From Xylogone sp. PMI_703 (taxonomy: Eukaryota > Ascomycota > Leotiomycetes), in the NCBI GenBank assembly GCA_021399445.1, contig JAJTUQ010000003.1, positions 2,914,001 through 2,978,000 of the forward strand: DNA of 64,000 nucleotides, given 5' to 3'. A program made the translations under genes and the position numbers. Shown here piece after piece: positions 23,401-36,866 of this stretch (the stretch's first letter is position 1; the number at the start of each line of letters is the position of its first letter). The notes under the pieces were generated by a model that was not told the origin of the DNA, made no database searches, and saw only the letters and a program-made list of their open reading frames with translations.

Positions 23401-26400
23401 TCTTCCTCATTTGATGTTTCTACTTCTATGACACCATATATCGGTGCCGTCGCAACATTCCTGCAAGCTCTATTTAGCAATTCTTCTGTACGCGCCGATT
23501 TCAGCACAAGAGGAGGTATTGAGTATGTGCTTGATCTAGCCGTCGTGGATTGTTTACCATATGATTTTTCGGATAGCCCAGCCAGCCGAACGCTGCAGGG
23601 AGTTATTGCTCTTCTAGCAGAACAAAAGCCGCACCTTGTTATGCCCTCTCTGCTCAAACGCACACAGACTGCTGTGGATGCTCTCAAAACCTTTGCTCTT
23701 CACTCGAGAAAGGGAGCCTATTTTGAACCGTTTATCGTGGAAGAGGCACAACATTCGACGTTCCCCGAGAATCCCACGAGGATTGTCAAGGCGCTTGTTA
23801 ATGTTCTGACTCTGGTATCGACTCTTCATCAGTGTTTCCATGCCTCTGCCTTTAACCACCGTGGCTCAAACACTGGATTTAATCAACTAAACCTTGCAGA
23901 TTACTATATCCAACTTGTAACTGACCTCGGACCAATACTCGGTGCTTCCTTGCGGGAGGAAATTGCTTTACGGATGGCTGTTCCAACATACTGGAAGAGT
24001 GCATCAAAAAGGACCATACCTGCAGCTGCACAACAAGTTCTTGATGCTGTCAGAAGTCTGGACCCGTCTATATCCGTGCCGGAAAGGACTGATGACGATG
24101 CTCCAGGCGGCGAGTCTGGTTCTACAAACAATACTACGACTGCCGAAAATGAACCAGCAACTCTTGCAAATGTGGGTCCAGTGGTTCCAAAACCGCCAGA
24201 ACCGGGATCCGCGCAGCACAAGAACTTGAGAACATTGGATTCGCTTTTTGGGAAGTTGCCTCGTACCATTTCTCCCTTCTTCCAAACACTGGGCAAGGCT
24301 CTTGTTACCAAACGACATCCGGATCTCTTCCAGAAGCAAAGAAACACTGCCATTGCAGAAGCCTTAGCAGAGACTCTTTTGGGGCAGCTGAACAAACTCG
24401 GCGCAGAAGAACAGTCCGGAGAGCAATTTGCTTACTGGGTTGGTCTGACACTAGCGCTTAAGGAAATGTTGATCGATAGCAAAAAGTTCAGAGACCTTAT
24501 CGATGGTAACGAGCGCCCGGTTCAGACAAATACTCTCATTTTGCAAGCGTTTAAGGAACGGCAAGGATTCGATAAGTTGAACCAACTCCTCCAGGTCTTC
24601 ACCAGTGAGATACGGGATACCTATTGGCGCAACCAGGAGACAGAGAAGAGGAGCGCAGATACCATTTTGAGGTATGAAATGGCCACAACAGGAGCAAAGC
24701 AAATTCTCGAGTTATATGCTTTGTTAGTTAATGGAAAGAATATTACGGAGTCTATACAAACTATGTCCATGAATACCAGATCTGATAGAGATCGTAGCCG
24801 ACCTGATCAATTTTCGCCCGCTCAGTTCCTGGTTGAGTTGCGCATGGCCGTGCTGCCTACCGTCCGACGGCTCTGGGAGTCTGAGCTGATTGAGAATTCG
24901 CCCAGCTTCATATCCGAAAAAATTATAGAAGTCATACGGTTAATATCACTCGCCGACAATGAGAGCCATGCATATAAGAGATCGGATAAGCCGACTCCAC
25001 CTACTAAATCACCCCCTAAGGCATTCAAGTTCAATAACGATAACTTGACAAGCTTGATAGCGCATGAGTTCGATCGAGATCTAGCAAAAGAAGCACTGTA
25101 TAGGTGCAATAACAATATTTCTACCGCAGTAGAATATTGTAGAGAGCAGAATGCTGAACGATCTAGTGGACGAAATCCGATACCAAAAGCAGACATAACC
25201 TCTAGTCCTGAGAGAAGCTCGTCGAGACCTGAGACAGTTGCCTCGACCGGCACCTCAACTCCAGATGATCACGCCATGGCTATTGATACTTCTATGATAC
25301 CACCTCTTCTCGTCTCTGTTAACGATATTCCGTCCAATCTCTCTCCAGACGAGCAGTCTGCTTCCCAAGATTCCGACCACAACGGGCATGATGCAGGAGA
25401 AACGCCTCGGGCTCTCACAACTTCATCAGGTGAAAATCTCGCAGATCGCCCATCAAACTCATCAAATGCCGAAGAAGTTCCAGTTCAACCTGTCACTGTG
25501 GATGATCTTAATGATGAACGGAATGCTATCAGAGAGAAATTGATTGATAGGTGCCTTGATGTAATTAATGCTCATGGAGAAGTTACCTTTGAAGTCGCCG
25601 ACCTCATAACGACGGTTATCAGCAAGTCCAGTGATCCTGGTGCCCTTCAGAAGGCAATAGGTGAAACATTGGTGATTGCCTTGATGTCGTTTGAGGACGT
25701 CGGCGTAGACGGCAAGAAGGTGGCTGCATATGCACATCTCTTAGCATTGTTACTTCAACATAGGTCATTTTACGAGGCTACGGTTGGCGAATTGAAAGAG
25801 AACCTTCATGCTTTGCTCAGCTTCGTTAAGTTATCTCCTACCCACACTCCAGAGGAGCCGTCACCTTGGATTGCTCAGATTCTTTTGATATTCGAGACTT
25901 TACTGTCTTTCGATTCAAAACCACTCAAGACAAAATGGACGGCGCCAAAAAGCGAGAACGATCCTATCGAAACACCTGTGTTGGAGAAGAAAGAGCTCGT
26001 TGTAGGTGAAGAGGAACGAGTGCAGCTTTTTGGATCTATTCTTGACATCCTACCTCGAATTGGCAAAGATGAAACACTAGCATTGGCAGTACTTCGCATT
26101 TTAGTTATCTTGACGAGGACGAGGACGATAGCTCAATCACTGGGTGAAAAGAAGAATATCCAGCGTCTTTTCGTTATGGCCAAGCAGCTGGTCGGGGCTA
26201 GCTCAGGCCGCATCCAGGGCCCTCTAATGCTAATACTCCGCCATGTCATTGAAGATGAAGAAACCATTAAGAGAATCATGAGGTCAGAGATCGTCAATTT
26301 CTTCGAGTCTTCACGTACACAGCGAAGTGTCGATGTTCATGCATATCTACGCGGTTTACATCAATGTGCTTTACGCGCCCCAGAACTTTTCGTGCAGATT

Positions 26401-29400
26401 ACGAATGAGATGGTGATGTTTAACCGATGGACCTTCCAGAATCCCGATGCACCCAGCCGGCCTCCATCCATTGTCCTAAAGGATAACGTCTTACCATCGT
26501 CAAACAATACCACTGACAAACCAGAAGACGCAGTGCAACCAGCAGTGCAGGCCACCGAGGATCTTACAATTCAAGATGTTAAACCATCTACTGAGCGGCA
26601 GGATAGTGAAATGACTGATGCAACAAAAGCTGCGGCGCCAGAACACAAGGTCCCAATTGTCGAAAATCCCGATGGCGTGATCCATTTCCTTCTTTGTGAG
26701 TTGTTGAATTATAAGGATGTCGAAGATAAAGACCCGGCCCATGCTGGATTGATGCCTACGGCTCCAACGTCTCCCACAACAGAGAAGACCAGTGCCTCTG
26801 GAAATGGTGATGTTTCCATGAGCGGAACGGCTGCTGGAGGTGACACGAGTTCATCAAAAGACTCGACTACTTCAAAGCCAATGACCAAGCAGGACTTCAA
26901 GCCAGCAGAGCATCCAATATATGTCTATCGTTGCTTCTTGTTACAGTGCCTTACCGAACTACTCTCATCCTATAACCGTACTAAAATCGAATTCATCAAT
27001 TTCAAGCGCAGCGCTCCTCCTCAAGCCATGACTCCTTCTAAACCACGTTCAAGTATCGTCAACTACCTCCTCTTTGATCTCATTCCAATTGGAACTCTCG
27101 ATCATCCAAATACAACTGCATTATGGAAGAAGCTAAACACATCGACCTGGGCAGATTCGGTATTGACTGCCTTGCTCAGCAAAACTGGAGAGCAGATTCT
27201 CGACAGATATCGTGAGTCTACAGATCCGGAGGATGAGCCCGACCTTCTATTTGTTCGCCGTTTTGTCCTTGACCATATCCTAAAAGCATACCGTGAAGCG
27301 AGCGCATCAACTGAGCCACTCGATGTTAAATACGCTCGGATGCTCTCTCTTGCTGAACTTATGAGCCACATCATGAGCGGGAAGGATGGAAACGATGGAC
27401 CATTGGCAAGCAGATCTCAAGCTCAACTCCGGCGCATTATGTTTGAAAAGGGCTATATTGCTGCTTTAACAGCCTCTATTGCAGATATCGATCTTAATTT
27501 CCCCGGAGCGAAGAGGGCAGTTAAGTACATATTGCGTCCCTTGAAGGCTCTAACACAAACGGCAATACATCTCAGTGATCTATCACTCATATCTTCACCT
27601 CCAGGCCAAGGAGAAGAGGAAGAAATAGAATCCGCGACTTCAGTATCTGATCTGGAGGATGAACGAGAAGAAACTCCTGATCTATTCAGGAACTCCACCC
27701 TCGGAATGTTTGAGCCCGGCAGAGAGGAAGATACGTCTTCCGAATCTGAAGATGGTAGGCATATCAGCGACTTATACTTTAATTAGTTACTAACACTTTA
27801 TATAGACGATGAGGAAATGTATGAGGGCGAGTACGACGAGGAAATGGAATACGAGGAAGAAATGCCTGATGATGACGAGGATAATATAAGCGATGAAGAT
27901 GAAGAGATTCCTGGTATTGGCCCGATTGAAGGTCTTCCTGGTGACGTCGATGTTGAAGTCATTATGGAAGATGATGAAGATGACGACTCAAGCGAGGAGG
28001 ACGATGAGGATGAAGATGACGAGGATGACGAAGATGAAGATGAAGAGGAGGACGAAGACGAAGATGAGGAAGCTCGTGTTGAGATCATAGATGAAGATGG
28101 TAATATTCACCAGCCAGGTGATGATGATGACATGGATGAGTGGGAAAGCGATGTTGAAGATGAAGAGGATTATGAGGGAGAAGCCGCAGACCAAGAAGAG
28201 GAAGAGGCTCACGGCAACTTGATGGATGGTTTGGCAGGAGGACCGCTTGGCCATATCGTCCGAGCACTTGAAGGCAATGATCATGCGGGAGCGGTCGAAT
28301 TCCTCCAACGCATTGAAGATGAGGATCTTGATGCCGATGAACAAGTTCTTGGGGAGTACCTCGAAGACGATGACGGTGAGCCAAATACCTAATTTCTGCT
28401 TTGCTTCAAAATTCTGCCCACACTTAAAGAATATAATACTTATTATGCGCAGACGATGAAGATGAGGATGACGATATGGACGAAGATGACATGTTCGAGC
28501 ACGGATATTCAGGTAAGTTATCCTTTTGGTTTCTTCTCATTCCTTGATGGCTACTCACAAGGACAGTAGTTGACGGACATGGCCCAGTAGATATCGAATG
28601 GGAAGGCGAGCAGGATCAACCAGTTATTGTTCCCCGTGGTAACCTAAGCCGTCACCGACATGGACTACCGAATCCATTCCCGTTGTTCCCTGGGGGTCAC
28701 CCTGATCCGCTAGGTGGTATGTTGAGTCTTCCTGCGCCTGCACCAGTCAATCTAATCGGTGGAAATTTCGCCTCGCAAGTATCAAGGATACTACAAAACC
28801 CATTGACTGGACTACAAGCTTTAGATAATTTTGTTGTCACAACTATGGTGAGCAGAGCTGATTCGACAACAGTGCCAGACTTCCGACCATCATATCGTTC
28901 GCATCGACCTGGAGGAGGAGCAGCTGGAAATAATGATGATGGAATCAACCCTCTTCTCCGACGGAGCAATTCCAATGGGGCCAGTATAGACAGTTCCTCA
29001 CGCTCGATTAGTCGCCCTACGATTGTTAGCAACTGGGTTGGCCCGGGCGGTTCAGAAGTGTTAGATATTGGATTCGGTCGTCACCCCTTCAGTGGTAATA
29101 TTGAGGCTCTGTTAGATCATATGTCTCGATCTTTGCCACCAGGTCTTGCTCGCAGCGGACAAGCCTTGTCATTCCACATTACAACCAGCGACGGTCATTC
29201 TGTGCATCTACCTCGAGGATTACAATCTATATTTGGAATGTCTCGTGGAGGACGAACCGAAACTCGAAGAGACACTACCGAACCTTGGAGTGCCAACGTA
29301 TTCTCACCACAATCCACTAGTTACAGATGGACCGAGGAAACGAAACTAATCTTTGGACCTAACAGTGCCCTTGAAAGAGCAATGGATCTCTCACAGGCTA

Positions 29401-32400
29401 TCATGGCTGTGCTAGTTCCTCCTGCCATAGAAAAAGATATGGCTTTAAGAGCAGCTCAGGCAGAACGGGCCCGTAAACTGGAAGAGGAAGCGAAGCGCAA
29501 ACAGGAGGAAGAGCGGAAAGCCAGAGAGGCCAAAGAAGAGGAGGAGCGGATTGCTAGAGAAAAGAAGGAGGCGGAGGAACGGGAAGCTGCTGAAAAGGCT
29601 GAAGCAGAGAGGCTTGCAGCTCAAGGCCCCGAGTCGGAGGCAGAGCGTCAAGGAGAATCAGGTACAGCTGAAGCCATGGAAGGTGTTGAGACGCAAACCA
29701 CATCGGCCACTGGAGCTGAAGCAGGACCGGCTGAGGAACGCCCCAGGGTCACAACAGTCATTCGAGGAAGTACCTACGACATCACAGATTTGGGTATTGA
29801 TGCTGAATTCCTTGCTGAGCTTCCAGAAGAGATTAGAGAGGAAGTTATCATGTCAGCCGTCGCTGAACGAAGATCCCAGGCTGCTGCAACTGGAAATCAG
29901 CCTTCGGAAATTGACCAAGAATTTTTAGATGCTCTACCCGAGGATATTAGAAATGAAATCATGCAGCAAGAGAGACAAGACCGCCGCCGGCGAGAACGTG
30001 AAGAGCAGCGCCGACAAATGGCAGCGAATGGTGGAGGAGTCGTAGCACCCGACATGGATGCTGCTAGTATCCTTGCTACTCTACCACCAGCTTTCAGACA
30101 GCAGGTCTTAATGGAACAAGATGAAGAAATGATTGCTCAACTTCCAGCTGAGGTTGCTGCCCAAGCTCGGGCGCTTCAGAGAGAACACCAAATGCACCAG
30201 GGCAGGCCTCCAGTCAATTTAGGCAGATCCCGAATTACACCCTCTGGAGAAGGACAGGAATCTGCGAACCAGAAGCCCCAGCGACGCACTATTGTTCAGA
30301 TGCTTGACAAATCTGGTGTTGCAACTCTATTACGCTTGATGTTTATCTTCCAACAGGGAAGTCTACGAAATACCCTCAATCAAGTTTTACAAAATATTTC
30401 TCTAAACCGACATAACCGTGCTGAGGTCCTAAGCACACTCCTCCATATACTTCAAGATGGTAGTGCAGATATGGGTGCCGTCGAAAGAAGCTTCGCTCAT
30501 TTGTCCTTAAGGGCAAAACAACCTAAAGAAAAGGAGAAGGAACCAAAAACACCACAACCCTTGAGAAAGACACTCTGGAGTATGGGTTCGCTTATCCAAG
30601 CAAATTCGGAAGCCTCTCCTATAATGGTAGTTCAGCAGTGCTTGTCTACCCTTGTCTACCTTACTCAAGTCAACCCACATGTTCCGTCTTTCTTCCTCAC
30701 CGAACATGAGCCTGCTGGTGGACTGAAGCGTAGCCTGAGTCGGAAGGGCAAAGCAAAAGATGCTAAGGCATCAAAATATGCGCTCAATTCGCTACTAAGC
30801 CTTCTTGACCGTGAGCTCATCATGGACAGCTCTTCTGTCATGGAATCGCTCTCGATGCTTCTTAACATGATCACTCAACCTCTTCAGACACTGGAACGCA
30901 AGCAAAAGGAGGCTGCAAATGAAGCAAAATCTGAAGAAGCGCAATCCAATTCCGAGCCAGTACCTTCTGCATCATCTCCGGAAGCTACATCAAATAATAA
31001 CGAACGTACGGAGCCATCAGCTACAGCGCCTCAACCGGATGTTCCTACACCACCACAAGCTGCGGGAAATGAAGGCGAATCATCAGCTCCAGGTGACGGC
31101 GATCAGCAGGCAAAACCAGCTACCACCTCGGCCGATACAGCTGAAAAGAAACAACGGCCTCTCATGCCTCCGGTCATACCAGAACACAACCTCAAGCTCG
31201 TCATCAACATCTTCGTAGCTCGTGAGTGCAGCTCTAAGACATTCCGCGAAACTATTTCCACGATCAAGAATCTCTCAGCCATTCCAGGTGCAAAGGATGT
31301 TTTCGGGCGTGAGCTTATCGCCAGAGCGCAAGAACTTGGCGAGCTCATCTTGAAAGACCTTGAGGAACTTTTGCCACAGATTGAAAAGGCTACAAGTGGC
31401 ACAGAAATCCAAGGTGTGGCATTAGCCAAATTCTCTCCTGGTAGTTCCGATCAAAACAAGCTGCTTCGCGTATTGACTGCCTTGGACCACCTGTTCGATC
31501 CTAAACTCAACAAGAAGGACAAAACGGAAGGCGAGACTGCCGAAGAATCCTCTCAGTTAGATAAGAAGCAAGATTTGCTCTCGAGTCTCTATGAGAACTC
31601 TACTTTTGGGCCAATGTGGGATAAACTCAGCGCTTGTCTTCGCGCAATACGACAACGAGAGCATATGCTCAACGTTGCGACCATTCTACTTCCACTTATT
31701 GAATCTTTGATGGTCGTCTGCAAGAACACGAGCCTCAAAGACACAGCATTGGCACGCTCTCAAGCTGGCAAGGAGTTGTTGTTAACCAGTCCCCCTCCCG
31801 AGTCGCGAATGGAGAACCTGTTCTTTACATTTACAGAGGAGCATCGCAAGATACTTAACGATCTCGTACGACATACTCCAAAACTTATGTCTGGTACATT
31901 CTCTCTTCTCGTCAAGAACCCCAAGGTCCTCGAATTCGACAATAAGAGAAACTACTTCAGTCGCAGCATACACAATCGCAATCAGAGTAATCGCCAATCA
32001 TATCCTCCTCTGCAGCTTTCTGTTAGACGTGACCAGGTTTTCCACGACTCTTTTAAGTCTCTTTACTTCCAAACTGGAGATCAAATGAAATATGGAAAAC
32101 TCAGCATTCGATTCCATGGTGAAGAGGGTGTCGACGCTGGCGGAGTTACTCGAGAATGGTTCCAGGTCCTTTCAAGACAGATGTTCGATCCGGGTTATGC
32201 TCTCTTCATTCCGGTGTCATCGGATCGCACAACCTTCCATCCAAATCAGTTGAGTGGTGTTAATGAAGAGCATCTAATGTTCTTCAAGTTCATTGGACGA
32301 ATCATCGGCAAGGCTCTCTATGAAGGTCGTGTCCTTGACTGCCATTTCAGCAGGGCAGTCTACAAGTCCATCTTAGGCAAGCCAGTCTCAATCAAAGACA

Positions 32401-33199
32401 TGGAATCACTCGACCCCGATTACTATAAGTCTCTTGTCTGGATGCTTGAAAATGACATCAATGATATAATAACGGAAACATTCTCGGTCGACAATGATAA
32501 ATTTGGAGTAGTAGAGACGATTGACTTTATTCCTAACGGACGAAACATTGCTGTGACTGACGAGAATAAACACGAATATGTTCGATTGATGGTTGAGTGG
32601 AGGCTCACCGGATCAGTTAAAGAACAGCTAAGCGAGTTCCTTAAAGGTAAGTCGTTCATTCTAGATTATTTTGCAGGCAGAAAATACTAATTCAACCTAG
32701 GTTTCCATGAAATTATTCCGGCAGAACTCATTGCAATCTTCAATGAGCAAGAATTGGAGCTCCTCATATCTGGTCTCCCAGAGATTGATGTAGATGACTG
32801 GAAGAGTAACACCGAATACCACAATTACACTGGTGCATCTCCACAGATCCAGTGGTTCTGGCGCGCTGTGCGTTCGTTTGACAAGGAAGAACGGGCGAAA
32901 TTATTACAGTTTGTCACAGGAACCAGCAAGGTACCACTTAATGGGTTCAAGGAACTTGAAGGCATGAATGGCTTCAGCCGATTCAACATCCACCGAGACT
33001 ATGGCAATAAGGACAGACTTCCTAGTTCTCATACATGCTTCAACCGTAAGATTTTCCCGTCACATAAACTATTTTCTCGCTTCTTATGCTAATCGTTTAA
33101 TCAGAACTTGATCTTCCAGAATATGAAAGCTACGAATCTCTTCGACAGCATCTTCTCATGGCCATCACTGCGGGAAGCGAGTACTTTGGTTTCGCATAG
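20475..33199 (+). CDS. TOM1: Giant HECT-type E3 ubiquitin ligase (Tom1/HUWE1 family)
   Basis: This ligase transfers ubiquitin to substrates linked to histone and ribosomal-protein surplus, mRNA export and stress in characterised relatives. Seven exons (20475-20522, 20578-27754, 27806-28375, 28453-28512, 28567-32646, 32701-33045, 33105-33199) give 4124 aa. The 7.2-kb exon 2 encodes the armadillo-like DUF908/DUF913 N-terminal region. A UBA-like segment lies near residues 1500-1540 ([20 protein letters not shown]). A very acidic Asp/Glu tract follows at about 2400-2500. Ubiquitin-binding-motif repeats ([26 protein letters not shown]) lie near 3020-3150. The HECT domain occupies about the last 340 residues. 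The catalytic cysteine is Cys4091 in [16 protein letters not shown], and the tail ends [11 protein letters not shown] as in active HECT enzymes. Exon 5 starts at a CAGTAG double acceptor. Confidence 0.96.
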
Positions 33200-33942
33200 A
33201 GGCACATCTTCATGTTCTTTCTCTTACGGCTATTCTCTACATGGCGGCTCTTGATCAGCATTTGGTGGCGCAAAAGTTACTTTCGGTTGTGTGTTCGGAT
33301 GATTTCTCTTCTGTCGCCCGGAGGAGGCAGCATAGCGGGATGGTGGATGATGTTCTCTTTTTTCCTTTTACAAAAATAGCTTTTAATGGGGTTATTTGCA
33401 TGGGAGATACAAGATGAAGACCAATGACTTTGGTAGCGTGGCGCAGGGCGGAGTGCAGGCCGTCGTGCATCATATTGCCCTAAGCATGGCCTTCATTGCT
33501 CATATTAGTTCTAGAAGGATACTCTGTATAGTAGACGGTAGCATCTAATATGCATCAAGCCATTAGCAATGCAGAGCTTTATAAACATATATTCCGCCGG
33601 CATTAGCTTATTCGAATATTTCAGAGACATGTGTAACAAGCTAGGACCATGCTGGATGCGGTAAGGACCGAATTCCTGTTTGCAGTCCCCGCGCTCGGAG
33701 AGCTTCGGCAATTGGCTGCTCTAACGTGCATGCCCCGCTAAAAATAATTTCGACATTCAAGCTCAGTGATGCCACCCTCTTGTGTCATCTTTGAATGATC
33801 ACAGACTATTTTCCCGGAGTATTCACTATGCTATCTCTTTAACAGTTATCATATACTTATACTGTTTGGGATTCCCAAATATTTCCCCCAAGCGACGTAG
33901 CTCTGAGCACATCTGAAAACCGAGTGGTTTCCGACTGGCATA
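33200..33942. other. Spacer between the TOM1-type gene and PRPP synthetase
   Basis: About 740 bp with the 3' end of the ligase transcript and the promoter of the synthetase. Only short open frames occur on the minus strand, and none is recognisable. Confidence 0.4.
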
Positions 33943-35317
33943 ATGGCGACAAATTCTATAAAGCTCCTGACTGGAAACAGTCACCCCCAGCTTGCAAAGC
34001 TGGTCGCAGATAGGTGGGAGTGCATATCTTGGGTGCGAGAGAAGAAAGTCTAATCCACATGGCCTTCTAGATTAGGAATTGAACTCGCAAAGGCTATGTG
34101 CCTCAATTACTCCAATCAAGAAACTAGCGTCACAATTGGCGAGTCTGTCCGTGATGAAGATGGTGCGTCTCATCCTAGATAAAAAGCACTTTGCTAGTTG
34201 AAGAGGTTTCATCAGCTAACTTGTACCTGTATGCAGTATTTATACTTCAATCCACTGCGCCTGGTGATGTCAATGATGGACTCATGGAGCTCCTCATTAT
34301 GATTAATGCCTGCAAGACGGCTTCAGCGCGGCGAATAACAGCTGTCATCCCCAATTTCCGTATGTGCCCTCTCTCAAGTATATATATGTTGTGTATGTTT
34401 ATTATAGACCACTGACAGCTTCGTAGCATACGGTTAGTCTTCTCAATTTGCCATTGCATGTTGAATGGGACATGCGCCTCATATTTAATATTTTATATCA
34501 GTAACCTATACTAACTAGGTCCCCGGGCAACAGCTAGACAAGATAAGAAAGACAAGAGTCGTGCGCCAATTAGTGCAAAATTGGTGGCAAATATGCTGCA
34601 GACAGCGGGGTGCAACCATGTTATTACAATGGATCTTCACGCCAGCCAAATTCAAGGCTTCTTCAATGTACCAGTCGATAATCTATATGCCGAGCCCTCT
34701 ACACTAAGATGGATCCGAGAGAACTTAGATGTTAAGAATTGTGTTATTGTTAGTCCAGATGCTGGTGGAGCTAAAAGGTCAGTTCTTCAAATCCTTTTCG
34801 TCACGAAGGGCTATACTGACTCTAGTCTTTCAGAGCTACATCTATAGCCGACAGGCTTGACCTTGGATTTGCTCTTATCCACAAGGAGCGAGCTCGACCA
34901 AACGAGGTCTCTCGAATGGTTCTAGTTGGAGACGTTACGGATAAGATTGCAATCTTAGTCGACGATATGGCAGACACCTGCGGTACTCTGGCGAAGGCTG
35001 CTGACACTGTCATGGCACACGGTGCCCGAGAAGTTGTTGCATTGGTTACTCATGGTGTCCTGTCTGGAAGTGCTATAAAGTAAGTCCAATTCATCCTGAA
35101 GGAGATCATACCAGTCACTAATGTCTTTTACAGGACTCTCAATGAGAGCAAGTTGTCAAAGGTCGTGGTTACAAATACCGTTCCTTTGGGTGGTAAGGAT
35201 GAACTTTGTCCCAAAATTAAGACTATCGATATCAGCCCGACCTTGGCAGAGGCCATCAGGAGGACACACAATGGCGAGAGTGTTAGCTTTTTGTTTACGC
35301 ATGCTCCCACGGATTAG
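33943..35317 (+). CDS. PRS: Ribose-phosphate pyrophosphokinase (PRPP synthetase)
   Basis: It makes PRPP from ribose-5-phosphate and ATP for purine, pyrimidine, His and Trp synthesis. Seven exons, 33943-34013, 34071-34162, 34237-34359, 34427-34432, 34534-34777, 34834-35079 and 35134-35317, encode 321 aa, the canonical length. The fourth exon is only 6 nt (CATACG); it is needed to restore the invariant [11 protein letters not shown] motif. Other hallmarks are [25 protein letters not shown], the SPDAGGAKR segment and the PRPP-binding loop [13 protein letters not shown]. The C-terminus reads [18 protein letters not shown]. Splicing phases agree at all six junctions. The enzyme is of the class I PRPS type. 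Which of the several fungal paralogues it is cannot be decided here. Confidence 0.96.
34427..34432 (+). other. 6-nt microexon in the PRPP synthetase gene
   Basis: CATACG is flanked by TTCGTAG acceptor and GTTAGT donor sequence. Adding it between C at 34359 and CT at 34534 gives codons CCA TAC GCT, that is P-Y-A of the invariant FPYARQDK motif. No other placement restores these residues. Confidence 0.85.
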
Positions 35318-35817
35318 ATATGTGATGAGCTGATAGTTACGATTCCGTTGGAATAGCGATGTGATTGTTAGTAGATCTGGTTTGCTTCTAGGCGGCGTTT
35401 CGAGGTGCAATATGAGGATTGGCAAATCCAGGTTCATTTAGATACTTTCATTAAAATTGAATATTCACATATCGAAACATTTTCAGTTCCAATTTCTTTG
35501 TTAAGGGAGTTGTTTGTAGCAACTTTGCTAAAATTTTCTCTACCAACAGCGCAAGTCATCGTGTAGCATTAGAGAATTGTACGCAATGCGAAATGTTGGA
35601 AAAAAATATCCAGTGAGCATAATTTTTTAGTCTCTGCATTTCACACAAAACGCCTAGCTACATGCCATGCATTGTAATTTGTCCGAAGCAGAATCTTGAT
35701 CCTTGCCGTGCTTGTGATACATCATGATCTAGCTTACTCAAGCGAAGACCGAACCGATTTCCACTTCTCTTCCCTTCCCATAAGAAAATTTTTCAACCAG
35801 AAAATATCACCTCACAC
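35318..35817. other. Convergent 3' region, PRPP synthetase/RPS6
   Basis: This 500-bp AT-rich spacer lies between convergent genes. I see no coding signal. Confidence 0.45.
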
Positions 35818-36866
35818 CTACTTCCTCATGGAGCTGGCTCTTCTCTTGCGGGCATCGGCCTTGAGTGCCTTGCTCTCAGCAACACGCTTGGCAAGGACAG
35901 CAGCGTACTCATTCTGTAAGAAGAAAATTTCAGTATAGGAAAAGCTATATAATATTCAGGTATACATACAGCAGCATCCTTGGTTCTCTCGGCGTTACGG
36001 CGCTTGAGCGCAATGCGGTGGCGCTTGTGTTGGAGACGCTGAGGAGTAACAAGACGTTGGATCTTAGGTGCCTTGGTGTATGGCTTCTTGCCCTCACCCT
36101 TTGGCTGGACTTCACGTCGGATGACGAATTTTCGGACCTATATCGCAGCAAAATTCCGTTAGCGCTACAATCTATCTCACACTCTGAACCACTCTTTGGG
36201 ACAGAGCGGACAGGCGACGAGGATATACAAACGTACATCATCATCCTTGGTGAGGCCGAAGAACTTTCGGATCTTAGTAGCACGCTTGGGACCCAATCTC
36301 TTTGGGTGGACGACATCAGTGATGCCTGGGATGTCCTGCTCTCCCTGCTTGACGATGCTCAAGGCAAGGACTGAAAGGTCCATGCCGACAATGCATCCAC
36401 GGACGGATTTACGCCTGCGTTCACCAGTTCGGCGGGTTCGGTAGCAGGAGTGGCCGTCGGAGAGGAGAAGGCGGACACGAGTTGGATGCATAACACCTTG
36501 CTTCATGGGGAAACCTTGCTTGTCGTTGCCTCCAGTGATGCGGAAGATGTAACCCTTGAATTCATCACCAACGCTGTCACCTGGAACTTCGGCGCCCATT
36601 CTGCAACCACATGTTAGGACTTCATCGAAAGATCAAACGCGCTGGGGAGTCGTGCCTCTTGTCCATGAAGACGCGGAGCTTTCTCTCATCTTCAATTTCG
36701 ATGAGCTTTTGGCTGCCATTGGCAGGCTATCATATGGTCAGTCGGATGTATTTTCGCGATTCGAAGAAGCTGGAAATACTAACGAAGGAAATGTTCTATC
36801 AATTGCAACAAGTCAGTAAATACTTTCAATATTATACAATGCTTCGCATAAACTTACCAACTTCAT
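35818..36866 (-). CDS. RPS6: 40S ribosomal protein S6 (eS6)
   Basis: A small-subunit ribosomal protein and phosphorylation target of TOR-linked kinases. Six exons, 36866-36858, 36795-36784, 36726-36656, 36600-36237, 36137-35970 and 35913-35818, encode 239 aa, the normal length. The order of conserved blocks is [72 protein letters not shown] and [20 protein letters not shown]. It ends with a basic tail [10 protein letters not shown] whose two serines match the S6-kinase site region. The first coding exon is 9 nt and the second 12 nt. Intron 3 (36655-36601) begins with GC rather than GT. The gene is divergent from CTF8. Confidence 0.96.

Noticed and set aside
27798..28088. Poly-serine frame on the minus strand
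   Set aside because: It is the antisense reading of the Asp/Glu-rich exon 3 of the HECT ligase, and extends into the intron; GAT/GAG/GAA codons read as Ser/Leu/Phe on the other strand.
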